A stretch of DNA of 48,752 nt. Source: an uncultured Duncaniella sp. (GTDB lineage Bacteria; Bacteroidota; Bacteroidia; Bacteroidales; Muribaculaceae). The stretch covers positions 1 to 48,752 of the forward strand of contig CAJTMJ010000025.1 of assembly GCA_910577335.1 (NCBI GenBank). Direction: 5' to 3'. This document shows, one piece after another, positions 8,102-16,715 of this stretch. The notes under the pieces are model-generated. The model was not told the DNA's origin. It searched no databases and worked only from the letters and a program-made list of their open reading frames with translations. Position numbers and translations under genes: made by a program. Within the stretch, counting starts at the first letter, position 1, and the number at the start of each line of letters is the position of its first letter.

Positions 8102-9658
8102 TTAATATTTATCCTCGTTCTTGCCGCTCTTAATCTGCTTGAGCATGATAGTGATTTCTGCTACAAGGAGGGCAGTGAATACTGCTGCGAACATCCAGAA
8201 GGTCAACTGTACGGAAGCTGATGAAATCGCTGAGATAGCGGCGCGTGTTGGCATAAGACCTTCGATGATCCATGGCTGGCGTCCTACTTCGGCTGTCACC
8301 CAACCGGCTTCAGAGCATATCCATACGATGGCTATTGAGAGTATTGACAGCCATTGCCACCAGCGGCGTTCCCATAGTTTGGGGTAGCGGTATACGCTGA
8401 TGAGCACAATTATAAGGAACAGTGTGAGGTAGCCTCCGGCAAGTACCATTATATGGAATGAATAGAATGTCATACCTACAGGTGGAACAGCTTCGTCAGC
8501 CGAGTCAAGATACCCGTATCCGAAATATTGATAATTCTTTTTCAGATCTGCTTTTGCCGCATCCATCCCTGCCGAGTCACCTGCGGCAAGAGCTTTGTCG
8601 AACGCACGTAATGCCTCGTGGGCTTCCTTACCCATGGTTATGCGTTCTGCGTATGAAGTGGTGCGCACGGTGTCGCCTGATTCAGTGATGACAATGCCGT
8701 CGATAAGGTCGTTGATACCGGGCACGAATGAGTTGAAATCGTGATTGGCGAGGAATGATAACCCTTTCGGTATTGCTATCTTCATCAGATAGGGGTCAGC
8801 GGGATCAGTACGTTCTTTTGATGGGTCAAGTATACCGAACGCCACGATCTCTTGTCCGCATGAACCGTTGTAAAGCCCTTCCATGGCGGCGAGCTTCATG
8901 GGTTGAACACGAGCCACATCGACTGCCGACTTATCACCTGTCCAGAGAGTGAACACCATTCCGATTACACCTACCCAACCTGCGACTTTGATAGAGTCCA
9001 TTGCAAATTCCCGACGGCGTTGCTTCATAAGATACCATGCGCTGACTCCGCATACGAAGACTGCTGCAAGTACCCATCCGTCAAACACCGCATGGAAGAA
9101 TTTATGAATTGCCACGGGCGACAGTGCGACTTCCCAGAAGTTATCCATCACATTACGCATTTGCGCAGGGTCAAATTCCATGCCTACCGGATATTGCATC
9201 CATGCGTTTGCCACGAGAATCCATAAGGCTGAGATTGATGCGCCGAGGGCTGTGAGCCATGTGGATGCCAAGTGGAATCCGGGGCTTACTTTTTTCCATC
9301 CGAAGAACATAATGGCAATGAATGTAGCCTCCATGAAGAAGGCTATGAGTCCTTCTATGGCAAGAGGGGCACCGAATATGTCACCTACAAACCAGCTGTA
9401 GTTCGACCAGTTGGTGCCGAATTCAAATTCAAGAATGATACCCGTTGCCACACCCATGGCAAAGTTTATACCGAAGAGTGTCATCCAGAATTTTGTAGTA
9501 GCAAGCCATTTTTCGTTGCGTGTACGGTAATAAATGGTTTCCATTATCCCGATGATTACACTAAGTCCTAATGTGAGGGGGACAAAAAGCCAGTGGTACA
9601 TTGCTGTGAGCGCAAATTGCCATCTTGACCAGTCCACTACTGTCATTAAATCATCCAT
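8102..9658 (-). CDS. cydA: Cytochrome bd ubiquinol oxidase subunit I
   Basis: Catalytic, haem-carrying subunit of the bd oxidase, 518 residues, inner membrane. Residues matching the E. coli ligands are visible: H22 (haem b595/d), E102 and E110 of the proton path, H189 in HKFFHAVFDGW, M404 in FHIMVLAGG, and the signature GRQPW (459-463). The periplasmic Q-loop between about 240 and 390 is long, closer to the E. coli type than to short-loop forms, with GDKSAVDVARVQPMKLAAMEG near its start. The middle gene of the operon. Confidence 0.96.
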   Translation of the reverse strand: MDDLMTVVDWSRWQFALTAMYHWLFVPLTLGLSVIIGIMETIYYRTRNEKWLATTKFWMTLFGINFAMGVATGIILEFEFGTNWSNYSWFVGDIFGAPLAIEGLIAFFMEATFIAIMFFGWKKVSPGFHLASTWLTALGASISALWILVANAWMQYPVGMEFDPAQMRNVMDNFWEVALSPVAIHKFFHAVFDGWVLAAVFVCGVSAWYLMKQRRREFAMDSIKVAGWVGVIGMVFTLWTGDKSAVDVARVQPMKLAAMEGLYNGSCGQEIVAFGILDPSKERTDPADPYLMKIAIPKGLSFLANHDFNSFVPGINDLIDGIVITESGDTVRTTSYAERITMGKEAHEALRAFDKALAAGDSAGMDAAKADLKKNYQYFGYGYLDSADEAVPPVGMTFYSFHIMVLAGGYLTLFLIIVLISVYRYPKLWERRWWQWLSILSIAIVWICSEAGWVTAEVGRQPWIIEGLMPTRAAISAISSASVQLTFWMFAAVFTALLVAEITIMLKQIKSGKNEDKY

Positions 9659-9731
9659 AAGCTCATAAATATTGATTGTTGTATATTAAGTTTCAGGTGA
9701 TGGGGTGAAGAAATGGAGAGATGCGGAGCCG

Positions 9732-9992
9732 TTATCTGTTCAAAAGTGTTGACCTTACGGCTTCGGCTCTTTCGGTGTCGTTGTCGTAATCCCTCTCCAG
9801 TATATCCGGGAAAAAGAAGAGTTTAAACACGAAAAAGATGATGAAAAGCTTTATCAATATGAGTATCCATAGTTTCTTACCCACAGTCATTGACCTGAAC
9901 CCGTCAAGATAGAATCGGAATATCCGTCCCGGCAGTGAGGCAAGTTTTTGCATGGCAGGTGTAGCGCCTGTATCTGTATTTATATTGCTCAT
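9732..9992 (-). CDS. DUF4492 small membrane protein linked to cydAB
   Basis: This 86-residue protein has one strong membrane segment (about LWILILIKLFIIFFVFKLFFF, residues 41-61). It is preceded by RIFRFYLDGFRSMTVGKKLW and followed by an acidic, Arg-containing tail. The RFYxDGFRxMTxGK pattern is what I associate with DUF4492, a family found beside cydA in Bacteroidota and Campylobacterota. Position directly upstream of cydA suggests an assembly factor or small accessory subunit, as CydX is in Proteobacteria. That role is inference. Confidence 0.8.
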   Translation of the reverse strand: MSNINTDTGATPAMQKLASLPGRIFRFYLDGFRSMTVGKKLWILILIKLFIIFFVFKLFFFPDILERDYDNDTERAEAVRSTLLNR

Positions 9993-10029
9993 ATTTTAAT
10001 AAGGTTTGTATCCGCTATTAGTTCATAGG

Positions 10030-10061
10030 CAAAAGTCTAAAATTTATTCCTAATTTCCAAG
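10030..10061 (-). promoter_or_regulatory. Candidate promoter of the cyd operon
   Basis: On the minus strand CTTG (10061-10058), 20 bases, then GACTTTTG (10037-10030) gives one mismatch in each box to TTTG-N20-TAnnTTTG. Transcription would start near 10023, about 30 bases before the DUF4492 start. Confidence 0.45.
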
Positions 10062-10110
10062 AAAATCAATGATGTTTTTAAGCTAACCCGGTAAAATGAA
10101 TTTTTTACAT

Positions 10111-10147
10111 AAAAAAGGAGGAGTCGGAACACCGTTCCAACTCCTCC
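10111..10147 (-). terminator. Strong minus-strand terminator downstream of recG
   Basis: GGAGGAGTCGGAAC (10117-10130) and GTTCCAACTCCTCC (10134-10147) form a 14-bp stem with one mismatch and a 3-base loop. On the minus strand it is followed directly by TTTTTT. It is 270 bases beyond the recG stop, so it more likely ends the small transcript proposed at 10161-10302. Confidence 0.85.
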
Positions 10148-10160
10148 CCTCACGTTTCAA

Positions 10161-10302
10161 CTATTTATTTATGAGAGCCTCCATACCCAGTTTCACAACT
10201 CGATAAAGAGGACGAGGGATGTAAATTTAGATTCAATTGCTTAGTAGCTTCTTTATCTTTACTTACATCATTAAAACAATCGTTCCCCAGCTTTTCATCC
10301 AT
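10161..10302 (-). ncRNA. Candidate small RNA or decayed small ORF
   Basis: This gene-free stretch between recG and the terminator at 10111-10147 shows structure. GATGTAAATTTAGAT (10218-10232) can pair with ATCTTTACTTACATC (10255-10269), two mismatches. It also carries protein-like readings in two minus-strand frames. A 45-codon ATG frame spans 10302-10165. A 21-codon stretch without ATG (10226-10161) ends LYRVVKLGMEALINK before TAG. The second frame follows the first by a +1 shift. Either a structured RNA, a frameshifted small protein gene or a programmed frameshift would fit. No clear promoter was found, so the 5' end is unknown. I do not recognise the family. Confidence 0.35.
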
Positions 10303-10416
10303 TGATTGCGCTAAAAGAGATTAAAAAACGTCAATCAAATGGTTAAAAATGAGAATTGTGTTAAAATTTTGGTGAAAATGGGTAGGAATTCGGTGATAAA
10401 GGTGAAAAAGTAGGAA

Positions 10417-12513
10417 TTATGATATGCGTGACCAGTCCTGCAGACGGGCGGTCAGCATACGGAGTTGTGCCACTAAAACAGCATGGTTGGGGTGTGTCAG
10501 GTCAGGATCAGCATCGAGCACATCACATGCCGTGTCACGGGCGAGCTGCACTATCTGTCCGTCAGTCGCAAGATTGGCTATGTGAAGGTCCAAAGGTATG
10601 CCGCTCTGCATGGTGCCCTCTATGTCGCCGGGACCGCGCATCTGCATATCAGCTTCTGCGATGGCAAATCCGTCGGTGGTTGCGGTCATGAGTTCGAGAC
10701 GACGGCGTGTGTCCTTGGCTATCTTCCGTTTGGTCATCAGTATGCAGTAGCTCTGACCCTCACCTCTGCCGACTCTGCCTCTTAACTGATGTAGCTGCGA
10801 CAGCCCGAACCTTTCGGAATTTTCAATAAGCATAGTGGTGGCGTTGGGGACATTGACACCCACTTCTATCACGGTTGTAGCTACAAGGATGTTTGCTTCT
10901 CCCGACGCAAACAGCCCCATCTGATAATCCTTTTCAACCGGTTTCATCTGTCCGTGTACGAATGCCACCTTATAGTCACGGAAGGTCTCACGGATAGTCT
11001 CATAACCCTCTTCAAGCGATTTTAGGTCAAGTTTTTCATTCTCCTTTATAAGAGGATACACTATGTAGACCTGACGTCCCAAGCGGAGCTGACGACCTAT
11101 CCCTTGATAGGTTTTAAATCTGTCCTCGTCATATCGCAGTAATGTCTGCACCGGTTTGCGCCCCGGAGGAAGCTCGTCGATGACCGACACATCTAAGTCG
11201 CCATATACTGTCATGGCAAGTGTGCGCGGTATAGGTGTAGCTGTCATTACCAATACGTGGGGAGGGATGATGTTCTTTGTCCATAAGCGGGCTCGCTGCG
11301 CTACCCCGAAGCGGTGTTGCTCGTCAATAACTATAAATCCGAGATTGCGAAACCTGACATTATCTTCAATCACTGCGTGCGTGCCTATCAATATGTGCAA
11401 GGAGCCGTCCATTAGCTGTGAATGTATCTCTTCACGGGCTTTTTTACGTGTCGAGCCGGTGAGTAGCTTAACATTTATACCCATTGGCGCCACTAACTGC
11501 GATATGGTCTCGAAGTGTTGCGTGGCAAGAATCTCAGTGGGTGCCATCAGACATGCCTGCGTTGAATTGTCGAGGGCTATAAGCATACAAAGCAATGCCA
11601 CGAGAGTTTTACCCGATCCCACATCCCCCTGCAGAAGTCGGTTCATCTGTCTGCCGGTAGCCATGTCGGCACGTATCTCCTTTATCACTCTCTTCTGTGC
11701 TCCGGTGAGAGGGAAGGGGAGAAACTGTGAGTAGAATGTGTTGAAAAAATGTCCTATTCGGGGGAACAGAAATCCCTGTGTGGTGCTGTTTCTGCGTCGA
11801 GCGTACCGTTGGATATTGAGCTGGAGATAGAACAGTTCTTCGAATTTCAGTCTTAATTTAGCTGCTTGGAGTTGCTCATTGGTTTGCGGATTGTGTATGG
11901 CGAGAAGAGCCTCATGGATACCCATTAGGCGATGTCTCGTTATGATTTCTTGTGGAAGTGTTTCTGTAAGTCTCCCGGATATTCCGCTGAGAATATCACT
12001 TACCGCTGCCGAAAATGTACGTGACGAGAAGCCTCGGTTGCGCAATTGTTCGGTGAGCGGATATACTCCTCGGAAACCTGTACGTGCGAGAGCTGCTCCG
12101 GGAGGGTCGATTTCGGGGTGTACCATGCTCCATTTCCCGTTGAACCATGTCGGTTTACCGAAAACGATATATTCAGTGGCTGTATGGTAAGTCTGTCGGA
12201 TACCTTTTATACGTTGAAACCATACCACCTCCATCACGGCAGAGCCGTCGGAAAACAGTCCCACGAGTCTTGTCTTGGCGCCCTCGCCTTGCACAGTGAA
12301 TGATACAAATTTCCCTTTCACCTGCACTGAGGGCATATCCTCGCCTGAGAAGTCAATGATGCGGTAGATTGAACGTCTGTCAAGATAATGGGTCGGGAAA
12401 TGGTAGAGAAGGTCATAATAGGTCTTTATGCCGAGATTTTTTTCTAAAAGCTCGGCACGTTTAGGTCCCATTCCACGAAGGAATTTAACATCCATTCTCC
12501 TCAGTCGTTCCAT
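10417..12513 (-). CDS. recG: ATP-dependent DNA helicase RecG
   Basis: Superfamily 2 helicase that remodels stalled replication forks and branch-migrates Holliday junctions. It has 698 residues: an N-terminal wedge/OB region (about 1-260), then the helicase core with Walker A GDVGSGKT (295-302), motif II DEQH (397-400), motif III TATPIPRTLAMTVYGD, and the C-terminal helicase lobe with RGRVGRGEGQSYC. ATG at 12513 is used. M7 (MDVKFLRG) is an alternative. It lies 29 bases after ispD on the same strand, so the two are probably co-transcribed. Confidence 0.96.
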   Translation of the reverse strand: MERLRRMDVKFLRGMGPKRAELLEKNLGIKTYYDLLYHFPTHYLDRRSIYRIIDFSGEDMPSVQVKGKFVSFTVQGEGAKTRLVGLFSDGSAVMEVVWFQRIKGIRQTYHTATEYIVFGKPTWFNGKWSMVHPEIDPPGAALARTGFRGVYPLTEQLRNRGFSSRTFSAAVSDILSGISGRLTETLPQEIITRHRLMGIHEALLAIHNPQTNEQLQAAKLRLKFEELFYLQLNIQRYARRRNSTTQGFLFPRIGHFFNTFYSQFLPFPLTGAQKRVIKEIRADMATGRQMNRLLQGDVGSGKTLVALLCMLIALDNSTQACLMAPTEILATQHFETISQLVAPMGINVKLLTGSTRKKAREEIHSQLMDGSLHILIGTHAVIEDNVRFRNLGFIVIDEQHRFGVAQRARLWTKNIIPPHVLVMTATPIPRTLAMTVYGDLDVSVIDELPPGRKPVQTLLRYDEDRFKTYQGIGRQLRLGRQVYIVYPLIKENEKLDLKSLEEGYETIRETFRDYKVAFVHGQMKPVEKDYQMGLFASGEANILVATTVIEVGVNVPNATTMLIENSERFGLSQLHQLRGRVGRGEGQSYCILMTKRKIAKDTRRRLELMTATTDGFAIAEADMQMRGPGDIEGTMQSGIPLDLHIANLATDGQIVQLARDTACDVLDADPDLTHPNHAVLVAQLRMLTARLQDWSRIS

Positions 12514-12542
12514 CCTGATATTCAGTATCCGTATTGAATATT

Positions 12543-13235
12543 CTACAAGAGTGAAAGGTATAGTTCTGCCACAGCCATGTCGCCGGGGTTGGTGACTTTG
12601 ATATTATGTGGGTCACCATCTACGAGACATAGATTTGTATAGCCGGCAGCTTCCATCACCGAGGCATCGTCTGTGAACTCGGGGCGCAGCGGTTGTCTGT
12701 ATGCGTCAATGAGTATGTCGGCATGAAAAATTTGCGGAGTCTGTACCGAACGGTATAGCGAGCGATCGACAGCCACCGAGCCGGTCGTTTCTATCCTACG
12801 TATAGAATCCGACAGCTTGCAAGCCGGCAATGCTCCGTCATAGCCGTCGAGTCCGTCAACTATGGCTTTGAATAACTTGGGAGTGATCACCGGACGGGCT
12901 GCGTCATGTATGCTTATCCACCCCGGCGTTCCGCATGTTGAGCGTTCTATGTGGTCAATCGCATTCTTGACGCTTGCTGCACGTGTAGCTCCACCGACAA
13001 CTATCGTGTGTTTGATTGCAAACGAATACTCATCGCTCATTTGCCTCCACTCGTCTGTCATATCAAGACTTAGCACAACAATTATCTCACTCTCAGAGTC
13101 ACATTTGTGAAGCCTCTCTATGGTGGTCATGAGCAATGGTCTACCATTCAGGTCGCAGAACTGTTTCGGCATATTTCCGCCATAACGACTTCCGCTCCCC
13201 GCTGCCACGATTATCTGATAATTCATTCTCTGCAT
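12543..13235 (-). CDS. ispD: 2-C-methyl-D-erythritol 4-phosphate cytidylyltransferase
   Basis: Third step of the MEP isoprenoid pathway: transfers CMP to methylerythritol phosphate. The 230-residue Rossmann-like nucleotidyltransferase has the N-terminal AAGSGSRYGGNMPKQF (11-26), an Arg-Ala-Ala-Ser-Val-Lys stretch RAASVKNAI, HDAARP, and TDDASVMEAAG, all diagnostic of IspD. The start may be the internal Met at 13226 (MNYQIIVAAGSG), as the first three residues MQR are not part of the fold. It is the first gene of the ispD-recG pair with a well-formed promoter at 13255-13286. Confidence 0.95.
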   Translation of the reverse strand: MQRMNYQIIVAAGSGSRYGGNMPKQFCDLNGRPLLMTTIERLHKCDSESEIIVVLSLDMTDEWRQMSDEYSFAIKHTIVVGGATRAASVKNAIDHIERSTCGTPGWISIHDAARPVITPKLFKAIVDGLDGYDGALPACKLSDSIRRIETTGSVAVDRSLYRSVQTPQIFHADILIDAYRQPLRPEFTDDASVMEAAGYTNLCLVDGDPHNIKVTNPGDMAVAELYLSLL

Positions 13236-13254
13236 ATCAATTCAAATCTCAATA

Positions 13255-13286
13255 CAAAAATAACCAATTATTCAGATAAAAGCAAA
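13255..13286 (-). promoter_or_regulatory. Promoter of ispD-recG
   Basis: On the minus strand TTTG (13286-13283), exactly 20 bases, TATTTTTG (13262-13255): a perfect consensus. The -33 box overlaps the base of the pnp terminator hairpin. The inferred start is near 13248, about 13 bases before the first ATG, or 22 before the internal one. Confidence 0.75.
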
Positions 13287-13323
13287 CCCGGCGGATGAGA
13301 TTCATCCGCCGGGGCGCTTTTTC
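13278..13323. terminator. Terminator between pnp and ispD
   Basis: CCCGGCGGATGA (13287-13298) and TCATCCGCCGGG (13302-13313) form a perfect 12-bp GC-rich stem with a 3-base loop. It lies downstream of pnp on the minus strand, followed there by TTTGCTTTTATC. The plus strand also has CTTTTTC. Confidence 0.85.
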
Positions 13324-13352
13324 ATTGGTTATTATAGGGTTAACTAAGGATC

Positions 13353-15635
13353 TTAGTCACGGTCGCCATTGTCACGGCGAGGACGGTCGTCACGACGGGG
13401 ACGGTCGCCATTATCACGGCGAGGACCACGGTCGTCACGACGGGGACCACGATTTCCGTTGCCGTTATTGTTGTCACGGCGGGGACCACGGTCGCCACGG
13501 GGAGCACGTTCACGTTCTACGTAGCCTTCAGGTTTGGGCTGAAGAGCACGCATTGACAGACGGTATTTACCTGTTTTCTTGTCAATTTCAATGAGTTTAA
13601 CCTCTACTTGGTCACCTTCTTTCAAGCCCGATGCTTCCATGTTTTCAAGACGATCCCAAGAAATCTCTGAGATATGAAGCAGACCGTCACGGTTAGGCAT
13701 GAATTCTACGAATGCGCCGAAGTCAAGGATTGAGCGTACGGTGCCTTTGTATACTTTGCCTTCCTCGGGGAGTTCAACGATGGCGTTGATCATCTCAAGA
13801 GCCTTGTCGATAGAAGCCTTGTTTGATGCGGCAACTTCGATATATCCTCCTTCGGGGATTTCGTCGATTGATACGGTAGCACCGCTGGTTTCCTGAATAC
13901 CCTGTATGATCTTTCCGCCCGGACCAATCACAGCACCGATGAGATCCTTCGGGATGATCATGGTCACGATGCGAGGCACATGAGGCTTGTAGTCCTCACG
14001 GGGTGCGGGTATGGTTTCCTGAATTTTGTCAAGGATGTGGAGACGACCTTCACGAGCCTGATTAAGGGCTTTTTCAAGGATTTCGTAGCTAAGACCGTCA
14101 CACTTGATATCCATCTGAGTGGCAGTGATACCTTCACGTGTTCCGGTAACCTTGAAGTCCATATCGCCGAGGTGGTCTTCGTCACCAAGTATGTCTGAAA
14201 GAATAGCGTACTTTTCACCGTCAGAGATAAGACCCATTGCGATACCGCTGACAGGACGTTTCATCTTGACACCTGCGTCAAGGAGTGAAAGTGTGCCTGC
14301 GCATACAGTCGCCATTGATGATGAACCGTTTGATTCGAGAATGTCGCTGACAATGCGGCAAACGTAGGGGAAATCATCGGGGAACATGCGTTTAAGCGCA
14401 CGGTGTGCAAGGTTGCCATGTCCTACCTCACGACGTCCCACGCCACGTACGGGCTTAGCTTCGCCGGTAGAGAAGGGTGGGAAGTTATAGTGGAGGAGGA
14501 AGCGCTCGCGACCTTGGTTAAGCACGTCGTCAAGAATCTTTTCGTCAAGCTTGGTGCCGAGTGTCACAGTGGCGAGTGACTGAGTTTCGCCACGGGTGAA
14601 GATTGCTGATCCGTGAGGCCCGGGAAGATAGTCTACCTCGCACCAGATGGGACGGATTTCAGTAGTCTTACGTCCGTCAAGACGGATACCCTCGTCAAGA
14701 ACGCAACGGCGCATAGCCTCTTTCTCTACATCGTGGTAGTAACGCTTAACGAGCGGAGTTTTTTCCTCACGTTCCTCTTCGGGGAGTGATTCGATATATT
14801 CTTCGCAGATCTTATCGAAGCTGTCCTGACGCCAGTGCTTGTCGGCGCAACCTGCCTTAGCGATTGCGTATGCCTTGTCATAGCACTTTTCATGAACATC
14901 CTTGCGGAGGTCTTCGTCGTTGGTCTCGTGGCAGTACTCGCGTTTAACAGTCGAACCGACCTCTTCAGCGAGTTCCATCTGAGCCTTGCACTGTACCTTG
15001 ATAGCATCGTGAGCCGCACGGAGGGCAGCGAGGAGGTCAGCTTCTGAAACTTCGTTCATTTCGCCTTCCACCATCATGATGTTGTCGTAGGTGGCGCCGA
15101 CCATAAGTTCCATATCAGCCTTTTCAAGCTGTTCGAATGTGGGGTCGATGACAAATTCACCGTCAATACGTGCCACACGTACTTCTGAGATGGGTCCGTT
15201 GAATGGTATATCGCTCACTGCAAGCGCAGCTGATGCTGCGAGACCTGCGAGAGCATCAGGCATGTCAACACCGTCAGATGAATACATAGTCACCTGTACG
15301 AATGTGTCAGCATGGTAATTGTCAGGGAAAAGTGGGCGAAGTACACGGTCAACAAGGCGAGCTGTCAAAATCTCGTAATCGCTCGCACGTCCTTCGCGTT
15401 TGAGAAAACCGCCGGGAAAACGCCCGTTGGATGAAAATTTCTCTTTGTACTCAACTTGGAGGGGCATGAAATCTACCCCCTCGCCGGCTTCTTTCGCCGT
15501 TACTACTGTCGCAAGGAGCATTGTGTTGCCCATGCGCAGTTCTACCGCTCCATCGGCTTGCTTTGCTAACTTGCCGGTCTCAAGGGTGATGGTGCGACCG
15601 TCGGGCAGCTCGATGGTTTTTTTGATTACATTCAT
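13353..15635 (-). CDS. pnp: Polyribonucleotide nucleotidyltransferase (PNPase)
   Basis: Phosphorolytic 3'-5' exoribonuclease of RNA decay, cytosolic trimer. Its 760 residues comprise two RNase PH-like domains (about 1-220 and 330-560) joined by a helical linker, a KH domain (IIPKDLIGAVIGPGGKIIQG, about 570-590), and an S1 domain (KGTVRSILDFGAFVEF onwards, about 640-705). The tail of about 55 residues is rich in Arg, Asp, Gly and Pro with repeated PRRD/GPRRDN units. It is longer than the E. coli protein (711) because of this tail. It is transcribed alone, with a promoter box at 15777-15784 and a leader of about 130 bases. PNPase leaders are autoregulatory in E. coli, but nothing equivalent is shown here. 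Confidence 0.96.
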   Translation of the reverse strand: MNVIKKTIELPDGRTITLETGKLAKQADGAVELRMGNTMLLATVVTAKEAGEGVDFMPLQVEYKEKFSSNGRFPGGFLKREGRASDYEILTARLVDRVLRPLFPDNYHADTFVQVTMYSSDGVDMPDALAGLAASAALAVSDIPFNGPISEVRVARIDGEFVIDPTFEQLEKADMELMVGATYDNIMMVEGEMNEVSEADLLAALRAAHDAIKVQCKAQMELAEEVGSTVKREYCHETNDEDLRKDVHEKCYDKAYAIAKAGCADKHWRQDSFDKICEEYIESLPEEEREEKTPLVKRYYHDVEKEAMRRCVLDEGIRLDGRKTTEIRPIWCEVDYLPGPHGSAIFTRGETQSLATVTLGTKLDEKILDDVLNQGRERFLLHYNFPPFSTGEAKPVRGVGRREVGHGNLAHRALKRMFPDDFPYVCRIVSDILESNGSSSMATVCAGTLSLLDAGVKMKRPVSGIAMGLISDGEKYAILSDILGDEDHLGDMDFKVTGTREGITATQMDIKCDGLSYEILEKALNQAREGRLHILDKIQETIPAPREDYKPHVPRIVTMIIPKDLIGAVIGPGGKIIQGIQETSGATVSIDEIPEGGYIEVAASNKASIDKALEMINAIVELPEEGKVYKGTVRSILDFGAFVEFMPNRDGLLHISEISWDRLENMEASGLKEGDQVEVKLIEIDKKTGKYRLSMRALQPKPEGYVERERAPRGDRGPRRDNNNGNGNRGPRRDDRGPRRDNGDRPRRDDRPRRDNGDRD

Positions 15636-16059
15636 AAATTATTGTTTCAGCTTATATAAAATTTCTTCTTTTTTGCAGCGATGAAACAGTCTACTGGCTC
15701 GTTCAAAATGCCTAAATTTGTTTTTGTTAGATTCAGCACTTCTTAGATTGGTTAGCGTACAGATTGTTTCAGTTTGCAAAGATAGAAAAAATAATGAAAT
15801 AAATAGGTGTAAACCCCATAAATAATTTAATATTACGTCTAAAAAGTATTATTGACTATCAAATTCTCCAAAATTGCATGTGTTGAGATCAGTTCATTGG
15901 CATTCCGGATGATCGGATATTGCGTTTAACTTTTATTATATCGGCTGACGAAAACAATAAAAACGAGTTGTAAATTGTTATATTTATATTACCCGATAGA
16001 TGTTCTCAATAAGGATATGTTTATCGATATAATTTATTCACTTTCAAAATTATTACGGG
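15636..16059. other. Intergenic region between pnp and DUF4251 gene
   Basis: About 420 AT-rich bases separating divergent genes. The only element I can support is the pnp -7 box at 15777-15784. A plus-strand open frame at 15975-16190 overlaps the DUF4251 start in another frame and is not convincing. I cannot place a promoter for the DUF4251 gene. Confidence 0.5.
15777..15784 (-). promoter_or_regulatory. Candidate -7 box for pnp
   Basis: TATCTTTG on the minus strand matches TAnnTTTG exactly. No TTTG is found at the expected distance upstream, so only the -7 half is supported. It implies a leader of about 130 bases. Confidence 0.5.
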
Positions 16060-16635
16060 ATGAAAAAGTTGATTTATATTTTAGGGCTTGTTCTTATATT
16101 GGCATCTGCGGCTGTCACGGAAGGTTGTTCGGCTTTAAGATTGGACAGCGATACCGGACTTACAAAAGCGCAGAGGAAAGCCCAACGTGAGTATGAGGAC
16201 TCGGTTGTGGCTGAAATAGCCCGGCGTGCAGTGCTCGACAGTAGTTTTATAGCCGGTGCCGATCAGATTATGACCAAGCGAGGCAGAAGCGTTAACGTGG
16301 CTTCAAATCTAAATTATGTGTCGCTTAACGGTAACGTCGGCGTGATTCAGATTGCCTCCACATACGGTATGCTCGGGTTCAACGGTCTCGGTGGCATCAC
16401 GCTTGAGGGTACCGTGCGTGATATGGACGTCAGATTTGACAAAAAGGGTAATCTTACAATGTCTATGCGCATAGTTGGCAGCGGACGTTCGGGAGAGGTA
16501 GTGCTTCAGATGGCAAAGGGTTCCAACCGGGCTGTGGTACAAGTCAAAGGCACGTTCAGCTCGTCGAGCATAACCATGTATTGCACCGTGACCTCATACG
16601 AGCCATACAAAGTGGTGCAGGGGAGAAGCTTGTGA
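16060..16635 (+). CDS. DUF4251 family putative lipoprotein
   Basis: 191 residues. The hydrophobic signal (LIYILGLVLILASAAVTEG) is followed by Cys23, consistent with a lipoprotein signal, although the residues before Cys (TEG) are only a loose lipobox. The mature part contains LNYVSLNGNVGVIQIAS, FNGLGGITLEGTVRDM and a C-terminal VVQGRSL, the pattern of DUF4251, a Bacteroidota family of unknown function predicted to be a small beta-rich periplasmic or outer-membrane-anchored protein. It is monocistronic, ending at the hairpin 16663-16698. Confidence 0.8.
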   Translation: MKKLIYILGLVLILASAAVTEGCSALRLDSDTGLTKAQRKAQREYEDSVVAEIARRAVLDSSFIAGADQIMTKRGRSVNVASNLNYVSLNGNVGVIQIASTYGMLGFNGLGGITLEGTVRDMDVRFDKKGNLTMSMRIVGSGRSGEVVLQMAKGSNRAVVQVKGTFSSSSITMYCTVTSYEPYKVVQGRSL

Positions 16636-16662
16636 TGAGCTTAGTCGTGTGATAATATAATG

Positions 16663-16698
16663 AAAGACACCGCATCGGATGGCAGATGCGGTGTCTTT
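16663..16698. terminator. Terminator between DUF4251 gene and GH28 gene
   Basis: AAAGACACCGCATC (16663-16676) and GATGCGGTGTCTTT (16685-16698) form a perfect 14-bp stem with an 8-base loop. The genes on either side converge on it. Confidence 0.8.
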
Positions 16699-16715
16699 GT
16701 GATTTTGAGTCTAAA

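Noticed and set aside
11156..11734. 192-codon plus-strand frame opposite recG
   Set aside because: It lies wholly antisense to conserved helicase motifs of recG. The product is a Cys/Ser/Arg-rich shadow translation.
13353..13500. Repetitive DNA resembling a short direct-repeat array or CRISPR
   Set aside because: Repeats are irregular, in frame, without spacers of constant length, and encode the disordered tail of PNPase.
13295..13594. Plus-strand frame rich in His, Gly and Asp opposite the pnp tail
   Set aside because: It is the reverse reading of the repetitive PRRD-coding stretch. Low complexity arises from the real gene.
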